Part shown: positions 45,802-51,565 of the stretch, piece after piece
Layout of the letters: each line of letters starts with the position of its first letter
How positions within the stretch are numbered: the stretch's first letter is position 1
Assembly (NCBI GenBank): GCA_964440915.1
Contig: CAYTTV010000024.1
Span: 1 to 51,565 of the forward strand
Direction: 5' to 3'
Origin: CAMPJM01 sp964440915
Lineage (GTDB): Bacteria > Bacteroidota > Bacteroidia > Cytophagales > Cyclobacteriaceae
Length of the DNA stretch: 51,565 bases
Notes under the pieces: generated by a model
Told to the model about the DNA's origin: nothing
Databases searched by the model: none
What the model saw: the letters and a program-made list of their open reading frames with translations, nothing else
Program-made: the position numbers and the translations under genes

Positions 45802-46599
45802 ATGGATGAAAATGGATATAAAGTGCCTACAATGGCTGAAATGGCAGCAAAGGGGGAAAGCCCCGAAATCTTATTTTGGGTAGGCTGTGCAGGTTCCTTT
45901 GACGAGCGGTACAAAAAAGTGACCCGATCTTTTGTGAAAATTCTGGAAAAGGTAGGCATAAGCTATGCAGTGCTTGGAAAGGAGGAGTCCTGCACGGGCG
46001 ATCCTGCACGAAGGGCAGGCAATGAGTTTCTTTTTCAAATGCAGGCCGTTTCCAACATACAAGTGCTGGATGGATACAATATAAAGAAAATTGTAACCGC
46101 TTGCCCTCACTGTTTCAATACCATAAAAAATGAATATCCCGCTTTAGGAGGGCATTACGAGGTTGTGCATCACGCTACATTTCTACAGCAGCTTATCAAT
46201 GACGGAAAAATAAAAATGGAAGGTGGAGGGGAGTTTAAAGGCAAGAAAATCACCTATCACGACTCTTGCTACTTAGGCAGAGGGAATAATATATATGAGG
46301 CTCCAAGACAAGTATTGGAGGCGCTTGATGCCGACTTAGTAGAAATGAAACGGTCCAGAAGCAAGGGGCTATGCTGTGGCGCTGGTGGGGCTCAGATGTG
46401 GAAAGAGGCAGAACCTGGCAATAAAGAGATTAACGTAGAACGGACTGAAGAGGCTTTGGGCACTGGAGCCAAGATTGTTGCATCGGCCTGCCCCTTTTGC
46501 ATGACCATGCTTAGTGATGGTGTTAAAAACAAGGACAGAGAGAACGATGTACAGGTGCTAGACTTGGCAGAACTAATTGCAAAGTCACAGGGTTTATAA
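45802..46599 (+). CDS. CCG-domain (Fe-S)-binding protein, HdrB/GlpC-like
   Basis: A 265-residue cytoplasmic protein with two cysteine-rich domains. The first is degenerate: CAGSFDER, then a single Cys in EESCTGDP, then ACPHC. The second is complete: SCYLGR, LCCGAGGAQMW, ACPFC. Such domains bind noncubane Fe-S clusters in heterodisulfide reductase subunit B and serve as catalytic or electron-relay units in LutA/GlpC. With the membrane protein upstream it makes a two-gene Hdr-like module. The 212-base gap between the genes holds no ORF of note. Confidence 0.88.
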   Translation: MDENGYKVPTMAEMAAKGESPEILFWVGCAGSFDERYKKVTRSFVKILEKVGISYAVLGKEESCTGDPARRAGNEFLFQMQAVSNIQVLDGYNIKKIVTACPHCFNTIKNEYPALGGHYEVVHHATFLQQLINDGKIKMEGGGEFKGKKITYHDSCYLGRGNNIYEAPRQVLEALDADLVEMKRSRSKGLCCGAGGAQMWKEAEPGNKEINVERTEEALGTGAKIVASACPFCMTMLSDGVKNKDRENDVQVLDLAELIAKSQGL

Positions 46600-46679
46600 A
46601 TCGGGAGAAGCTGGTAGTTGACTCTTTCATGCCAGGCAGCCCAAAATACTTAGCTTCACATATAAATTACATTATAAGC

Positions 46680-47177
46680 ATGCATATAGATTTTGATGAA
46701 ATGCCAGACACTGCCAGACTATGGATATATCAGGCAGATCGTCCATTTACCGAAGAGGAGAAAAATTTTATACAATCGGAAACAGCCGCTTTCTTAGAAG
46801 AGTGGACCGCCCATGGTGCCGACCTTAGTTCTTCTTATACTATTTTATATGATCAATTCTTAATCATCGCAGTAGATCAAGACATGGTAATGGCAAGTGG
46901 CTGCTCTATTGATAAGCAGGTTCAGTTTGTTCAGGGCTTAGGCCAGCAACTCGGAATTAATTTGATGGATAGGGCAAAAGTTGCTTTCGTGTCTGAAAGC
47001 AATGGGTCTGGAAAGAAAATTATGATGACCTCAATAAGTGAGCTGAAGCAAAAAGTGAACAGTGGTGACATTAAAGCTGATACACTTACTTTCAACAATC
47101 TTATCGATACAAAGGCACAGCTCGATGGCCATTGGATAGTACCTGCTTCAAATTCATGGATGAAGCGGTATTTTTAG
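46680..47177 (+). CDS. Conserved Bacteroidota protein of unknown function
   Basis: A 165-residue soluble protein beginning MHIDFDEMPDTARLWIYQADRPFTEEE. Proteins with this opening are common in Bacteroidota and are often labelled as ABC transporter ATPase, but the sequence has no Walker A (only NGSGKK), no signature motif and is far too short. I therefore give no function. The frame extends to 46629, but the ATG at 46680 matches the usual N-terminus. It lies after the Hdr-like pair and may be co-transcribed with it. Confidence 0.82.
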   Translation: MHIDFDEMPDTARLWIYQADRPFTEEEKNFIQSETAAFLEEWTAHGADLSSSYTILYDQFLIIAVDQDMVMASGCSIDKQVQFVQGLGQQLGINLMDRAKVAFVSESNGSGKKIMMTSISELKQKVNSGDIKADTLTFNNLIDTKAQLDGHWIVPASNSWMKRYF

Positions 47178-47204
47178 AGCGTCATAACATGTTGGAAAAT
47201 AATG

Positions 47205-47227
47205 AAAAGCCCGGAAGGGCTTTTTTT
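47205..47227 (+). terminator. Rho-independent terminator
   Basis: AAAAGCCC (47205-47212) and GGGCTTTT (47217-47224) form a perfect 8-bp stem with a GGAA loop and a T tract. It closes the Hdr-like/165-residue-protein unit. Confidence 0.9.
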
Positions 47228-47432
47228 AAGTGTACTAAAAAGGAACTGGGTTCCGATAATGGGAGATAATTAAAATATGATTTGATATATTTGCTCAGGT
47301 TCGTCTCAGTAAAACACATCAATGTTCAAGAGTGTCCTTTTGATCAAATGATACCCAATTGTTTATACCATTGAAGTGCAATTTGTAATAGGGTTAAGAC
47401 TTCGTAGCCCATAACAAGATAAGTCCATAATA

Positions 47433-48734
47433 ATGAAAAAGATCGTCCTGTTCATTTGTTTTCAACTTGCTGCATTCCTAATCCATGCTCAGAACTATCC
47501 CCATAACAGCGATGTATTGTGGGTCACAACCCCTAGTAATACAAACTGGTTGTATAACCTTAACGAAGAGGCAAAAATTACCGTGGCACTCTATGAATAC
47601 GGCGTCTTGCAAGATGATATTGAGATAGCGTACAGCATCGGGCCTGAACTTATGCCGATAGAGAAGTCGGGAGCTGTGAAACTTAAAAATGGCAAAGCGG
47701 TGATTTCATTGGGCAGTATGTCTAAGCCAGGTTTTACGGATTGCCGATTAAGCGCGTCTCTAAATGGGAAGGAATACAAGCACCATATAAAAGTGGGTTT
47801 TGAGCCTGAGAAGTTAAAGCCTTATACAAAATTCCCAAGTGATTTTGTGAGCTATTGGAAAGGTGCCTTGCAAGAAGCATCCAAGTGTCCAATGGAAGTC
47901 AGTAAAGTTTTTGTCCCAGAATATTCCAGTGATAAGGTAGACTGCTATTTGGTCAAGATCCAAGCCTATAAAAAAGGACACTATGTGTATGGCTATCTTA
48001 CCATCCCAAAGAAATCGGGCAAATTTCCCGTCGTGTTTTCACCCCCGGGTGCGGGGATCAAACCCATGAATCCCTTAAAAGATATGTTCTATGCAGAGAA
48101 TGGATATATACGCTTTGACATGGAAATTCATGGCATACGGCCTGATTTAGACAAGGCCACGTATGATGAAGTGAGCCGGGCATTTGGCCGAGGGAATAAC
48201 AGCTATCTTGTGAATGGACTTGAACACAGGGATTCTTATTATATGAAAAAGGTTTATTTGGCCTGTGTTCGTGCCATTGATTACCTAACTTCTTTACCCG
48301 AGTGGGATGGAAAGAATGTGATTGCTCAAGGAGGGAGTCAGGGAGGTGCTTTGGCTATGGTAACTGCTGCTCTCGACGATCGGGTCACCGCTTGTGCTTC
48401 TAACCATCCGGCAATGAGCGATATGGCCGGTTACAAGGCCAATAGGGCTGGAGGATATCCACATCTATTTACAAAATTTGATGGAATGGACACTCCTGAA
48501 AAGCTAAAGACTTTGGAATATTATGATGTGGTGAATTTTGCAAAACGCATAAAAGTCCCCGTTTTCATGACTTGGGGTTTTAACGATGATGTTTGCCCTG
48601 CAACCACAAGCTATATTGTCTATAATGTTTTAGATACGGAAAAAGAAGCACTGATTACCCCAGTAAACGAGCATTGGATTTCAGAGACGACGCGATATGC
48701 CATTATGGAGTGGATAAAGGGACAGTTGAAATAA
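47433..48734 (+). CDS. Secreted acetyl xylan esterase (CE7/AXE1 family)
   Basis: A 433-residue exported esterase. Signal peptide 1-19 (ends IHAQ); an N-terminal beta domain of about 110 residues precedes the alpha/beta hydrolase. The catalytic triad is Ser302 (GGSQGG), Asp385 (WGFNDDVCPATT) and His414 (NEHW). CE7 enzymes remove acetyl groups from xylo-oligosaccharides and cephalosporins; the secretion and the GH10 gene nearby favour xylan. It converges on uxuA. Confidence 0.88.
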   Translation: MKKIVLFICFQLAAFLIHAQNYPHNSDVLWVTTPSNTNWLYNLNEEAKITVALYEYGVLQDDIEIAYSIGPELMPIEKSGAVKLKNGKAVISLGSMSKPGFTDCRLSASLNGKEYKHHIKVGFEPEKLKPYTKFPSDFVSYWKGALQEASKCPMEVSKVFVPEYSSDKVDCYLVKIQAYKKGHYVYGYLTIPKKSGKFPVVFSPPGAGIKPMNPLKDMFYAENGYIRFDMEIHGIRPDLDKATYDEVSRAFGRGNNSYLVNGLEHRDSYYMKKVYLACVRAIDYLTSLPEWDGKNVIAQGGSQGGALAMVTAALDDRVTACASNHPAMSDMAGYKANRAGGYPHLFTKFDGMDTPEKLKTLEYYDVVNFAKRIKVPVFMTWGFNDDVCPATTSYIVYNVLDTEKEALITPVNEHWISETTRYAIMEWIKGQLK

Positions 48735-48799
48735 GCTATTCTCTTAATCCAAATGATGCTTAAAGTATAACCACATCGTCAGTCGCTCATTGCCTTTTA

Positions 48800-48850
48800 T
48801 CTATTGGTTTATCTGCTGTCTCAATCTGACCTCATATCTACTGTCTATGC
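48800..48850. repeat. TCTNNNN heptamer-phased array, copy C (degenerate)
   Basis: The 7-mers TCTATTG, TCTGCTG, TCTGACC, TCTACTG and TCTATGC recur in this span with irregular joins. It lies between the convergent esterase and uxuA genes and reaches into the 3' end of uxuA (48838 onward). Confidence 0.4.
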
Positions 48851-50025
48851 CCAGCGGCCCGTTCTATGGCCAGCATCAAGCCTCGTAACTCTCCTAGCCC
48901 TCTCAACCTGCCGATTGCTGAATAGCCAGGAACAGTCTTCTTATTTAAATCGTCCAGCATTTGATGACCATGATCAGCCCGCATAGGCAGTCTTGTATCA
49001 ATTCTGCCAGCTGCCTTTCTTGCTTCCTTTTCTTCATGCAGTGCCTTGATGACCGCATACATGTCCACATCTCCTGTAAGGTGGTCGGATTCAATAAACA
49101 GATCTTCCGAAAGCCATTGAGTGCTTCGAAGATGTACGAAATGAATTTTATGGCCCATTCGCTGTATCATTCCGGGTAGGTCATTGTCTTTTCTCACACC
49201 AAAGGAGCCTGTGCAGAAAGTGAGTCCATTGTTTGGGTGATCAACTGCTTCAAACAATGCTTGTACATCTGCTTCTGTAGAAACGATCCGAGGCAAGCCC
49301 AACACAGGGAAAGGGGGATCGTCTGGGTGTATTGCCATGCGGATGCCTGCTTCCTCGGCTACAGGGATTACTTCTTTAAGAAAATCAATCAAATTGTTTC
49401 TTAAGTCAGAAGCGCTGATGTCTTTGTATGTATCCAAAACAGACTGAAACTGTGTCAAAGTATAGTCAGCACCTATCCCGGGGAATCCTGCGACAACTGT
49501 GCGAGTAAGGTTTTCCTTTTGGGAAGGTGACAGTGCTTTTAAATAGGCTTCTGCTTTTTGTTTCTCTTGCATAGAATAGTCATCCTCAGCGCCAGGTCTT
49601 TTCAACAAGAAAAGCTCGAATGCTGCCAGTGCTATTTTGTCAAAGATTAAAGCAGTAGAGCGATCCTCAAGAACATGGTAAAAATCTGTTCTGGTTGCAT
49701 CCAACACGGGCATAAAGTTATAACATACCGTATCTATACCGCAGGCACCAAGGTTGCGTAAACTTGTTTTGTAGTTCTCAAGCAGGTCTTTGTAGTTGCC
49801 GTTTCGCGTTTTTATATTTTCATGTACTGGAATACTCTCTGCTACTGACCAGTACATCCCTGCTTTCTCTATCTCAAGCTTTCGTTTGGTTATCTCCTCT
49901 TTTTTCCACACCTCCCCCGTGGGGATATGATGAAGTGCTGTCACGATGCCTACGGCTCCGGCTTGACGTGCATCCCACAAGCTAACCGCATCATCTGGTC
50001 CAAACCAGCGCCAAGTATGTTCCAT
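48838..50025 (-). CDS. uxuA: Mannonate dehydratase
   Basis: A 395-residue TIM-barrel enzyme that dehydrates D-mannonate to 2-keto-3-deoxygluconate in uronate breakdown. Typical segments are MEHTWRWFGPDDAVSLWDARQAGA, the substrate/metal region AIHPDDPPFPVLGLPRIVS, NGLTFCTGSFGV, IHFVHLRS and MRADHGH. The uxuB or uxaC genes are not adjacent. It fits degradation of glucuronate or galacturonate side chains of hemicellulose, in keeping with GH10 and CE7 nearby. Confidence 0.95.
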   Translation of the reverse strand: MEHTWRWFGPDDAVSLWDARQAGAVGIVTALHHIPTGEVWKKEEITKRKLEIEKAGMYWSVAESIPVHENIKTRNGNYKDLLENYKTSLRNLGACGIDTVCYNFMPVLDATRTDFYHVLEDRSTALIFDKIALAAFELFLLKRPGAEDDYSMQEKQKAEAYLKALSPSQKENLTRTVVAGFPGIGADYTLTQFQSVLDTYKDISASDLRNNLIDFLKEVIPVAEEAGIRMAIHPDDPPFPVLGLPRIVSTEADVQALFEAVDHPNNGLTFCTGSFGVRKDNDLPGMIQRMGHKIHFVHLRSTQWLSEDLFIESDHLTGDVDMYAVIKALHEEKEARKAAGRIDTRLPMRADHGHQMLDDLNKKTVPGYSAIGRLRGLGELRGLMLAIERAAGHRQ

Positions 50026-50062
50026 ATTTATTAATTAATAATACAATATTGTTTAGTTAACA

Positions 50063-50790
50063 GCGTCATTGCGAAATTTTCCTTCGGGGATAATTGTGGC
50101 AATCTCCCCGAAAGACGACTGCTGACCCAATAATCCCTGCTACTTTTTCCTTTCACAATCCCTCAATCCTTCTATTTCCTATGTCTATAGTGTCCCCACA
50201 GACCACCACTTCATTGCCAAATACGAAATACATCGGAATGAATTCTGATTTTGCAAAACCGTCCGTGGCTATGCTACTGCCTCATCAGTTGTACATTGCT
50301 GTTTCCGACATTCCTAAAATCTGCTAACCGGAGATTGCAGGATTTCCCTACTACGACGTCATTGCGAAATTTTCTTTTAGGGAAAATTGTGGCAATCTCC
50401 CCGAATGACAACTGCTGACCCAATAATCCTTACCTACTTTTCCTTTCAAAACCCCTCCATCCTTCTGTTTCCTATGTCTGTAGTCTAATTTCCTTGTGTC
50501 CCCACAAGCCACCACTTCCAAGCACATCGGAATGAATTCTGATGTTACAAGACCTACCATGGCTATGCCACTGCCTCGTTAGTTGCACCTCGTTGTTTTC
50601 CGTCATTCCTAAAATCCGCTAACAGGAGATTGCAGGATTTCCCTACTACGGCGTCATTGCGAAATTTTCTTTTAGGGAAAATTGTGGCAATCTCCCCAAA
50701 AGACGACTACTGACAAAATAGTCCCTACCTATTTTTTCTTTTCACAATCCATCTATCCGTCTAATTTCCTGTGTCTAAAGTCTATAATCT
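50063..50790. repeat. Tandem non-coding repeat, 2.4 copies of about 294 bp
   Basis: Two full units start at GCGTCATTGCGAAATTTT-type ends at 50063 and 50356 and a partial third at 50651. The spacing is 293 and 295 bp. Each unit begins with an imperfect hairpin (ATTGC...AATTTTC / GAAAATT...GCAAT, loop near TTTAGG) and its end carries AAATCC/GGATTT arms. Unit 3 breaks off into the TCTATAA array. No unit keeps an open frame, so short ORFs here are not genes. The GTCATTGCGA and GCAATCTCC ends resemble a widespread dispersed repeat type of Bacteroidota and other bacteria. Confidence 0.85.
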
Positions 50791-50808
50791 ATAATCTATA
50801 ATCTATAG
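50774..50808. repeat. TCTATAA heptamer array, copy D
   Basis: Five tandem 7-mers: TCTAAAG, TCTATAA, TCTATAA, TCTATAA, TCTATAG. It forms the tail of the third, broken unit of the 294-bp repeat and links the heptamer arrays to that repeat family. Confidence 0.75.
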
Positions 50809-50839
50809 TCCATTTCCCTTCTACATGCAACCTTATCGC

Positions 50840-51565
50840 TTATCTCACTACAATTTTACCATGAATAGTCTCTTTGTTACCAACCAACTGAACAATGTAA
50901 ATTCCCGCAGAAAGATCTAAGCTTGTTTCAAGGATTTTGCTGCCAGAAGGATCAATGTTTCTGACCGATTGGCCATCCATGCTTAATATATGGATAGCTG
51001 TAATGCCAAGCGGAAGGGAAAACGTGAGCCTTCCATTTATTACGGGGTTTGGATACATTTCGATTCCCGCCTTTTGCATTTCCCTTATCCCGGTAGGTAT
51101 GTCACCGCATGCAGTAAATCTTTGGTTGTTTAGATATTGTTCCAGCCATTCTAAAGCCGGACGTTTTGTGCCATTGCTTCTTATTAAGTATGCGTCGGGT
51201 TTCCAGATCTTTCCTTGCTCGTAACCCCATAAGGTTATTCCCTTCACGGCTTTGTGCGTCCAGAACAGTTCAAACTGCTCCTTGAAAATACTCAGTTGCT
51301 CCTGGTCATTTGCCCTTTCTACTTCATATTCCGATACATATATGGGCAATCCGGTTTCTGCTAACTTGTCCAAATTGCCTTTGATGACAGAAATGTTGAA
51401 GGTCTCTAGCCCGTGTGATTGTACGCCTATGCCATCGATCAAGTCCCTTTCTTGTAGTACCTTGATGATGTTTAAGTAATTTGCGGTGTTGGCGGCGCTG
51501 TTCAATATTCCGTAATCATTGATAAGTAATTTGGCATTGGGCAAATATTCCCTAGCTTTTTCGAA
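50840..51565 (-). CDS. GH10 endo-1,4-beta-xylanase, 3' part, with T9SS sorting domain (partial)
   Basis: The gene enters from the right edge, so its start is outside the window; 241 residues are visible. The segment LPNAKLLINDYGI, GIGVQSHGLETF and YVSEYEVE matches the second half of the GH10 barrel; the nucleophile Glu lies in VSEYEV (family TELD). WGYEQGKIWKPDAYLI near the end of the barrel is also typical. The last 75 residues (from EMYPNPVINGRLTF to GKIVVR) are a type A T9SS C-terminal sorting domain, so the enzyme is secreted across the outer membrane. The upstream half with the acid/base Glu is missing only because of the window edge. Confidence 0.9.
   Translation of the reverse strand, partial: FEKAREYLPNAKLLINDYGILNSAANTANYLNIIKVLQERDLIDGIGVQSHGLETFNISVIKGNLDKLAETGLPIYVSEYEVERANDQEQLSIFKEQFELFWTHKAVKGITLWGYEQGKIWKPDAYLIRSNGTKRPALEWLEQYLNNQRFTACGDIPTGIREMQKAGIEMYPNPVINGRLTFSLPLGITAIHILSMDGQSVRNIDPSGSKILETSLDLSAGIYIVQLVGNKETIHGKIVVR

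Noticed and set aside
46629..46679. Upstream start for the 165-residue protein
   Set aside because: The extra 17 residues do not fit the usual N-terminus, which begins at the ATG at 46680.
50094..50560. Open frames of 77 and 69 codons between uxuA and the xylanase
   Set aside because: They fall inside the 294-bp repeat units and are not kept open in the other copies.
50063..50790. CRISPR array
   Set aside because: The repeat unit is about 294 bp and contiguous, with no short repeat/spacer pattern and no cas genes.

Overview
The window comes from a marine-type member of the Bacteroidota, most likely order Cytophagales. The evidence is: Bacteroidota-type -7 promoter boxes (TAnnTTTG) directly in front of start codons, almost no Shine-Dalgarno sites, a C-terminal T9SS sorting domain on the glycanase at the right edge, a hybrid two-component regulator with a Reg_prop beta-propeller, and a purN-purH-mreBCD-mrdA-rodA gene order. 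This is inference from gene content; no species can be named. All enzyme roles come from family motifs read by eye.

Left part (1-10.9 kb): dimeric-type glycyl-tRNA synthetase with its own terminator, an MtfA-like metallopeptidase, and a PiT-like permease. Next is a compact secondary-metabolite locus: a UbiA prenyltransferase divergent from a type III polyketide synthase and a SAM methyltransferase, with a 20-bp palindrome between the divergent starts. A Crp/Fnr regulator follows, then a small Rossmann-like protein, YceI, DoxX and an LLM-class flavin oxidoreductase. The 345-bp DoxX-LLM gap has no gene but is full of inverted repeats that fold into a three-way junction.

Centre (11-25.5 kb): cytochrome c maturation genes ccmB, C, D, E, F. 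CcmE carries a Cys-x-x-x-Tyr heme site and CcmC lacks the last Trp of its WWD motif. Then come a DUF2520 Rossmann protein, a second UbiA enzyme, purN, purH, and the rod-shape/elongasome operon mreB-mreC-mreD-mrdA-rodA, whose last four genes are almost all translationally coupled.

Right-centre (25.5-44.2 kb): cellobiose 2-epimerase, a UPF0316 membrane protein, an FMN-binding Nim-like protein, a DEAD-box helicase, a small membrane exporter with a Ca/Na antiporter, an M28 peptidase lipoprotein, and a 1387-residue hybrid histidine kinase/response regulator next to a GH5 mannanase. These are followed by a PLP-dependent deaminase-like enzyme, an RluD-like pseudouridine synthase, an aldose epimerase, two small lipoproteins, an orphan HPt protein and tRNA-Phe. 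The 650 bp between HPt and tRNA-Phe hold a pair of related palindromes.

Right end (44.2-51.6 kb): a two-gene HdrDE/GlpC-like iron-sulfur redox module, a conserved Bacteroidota protein often misnamed as an ABC ATPase, a CE7 acetyl esterase, mannonate dehydratase, about 0.7 kb of tandem non-coding repeats, and the C-terminal half of a secreted GH10 xylanase. GH5, cellobiose 2-epimerase, CE7, UxuA and GH10 together indicate plant or algal hemicellulose use (mannan, acetylated xylan, uronates), though they do not form one locus. Short arrays phased every 7 bp on TCT recur in four separate intergenic sites and are not explained by any annotated feature.
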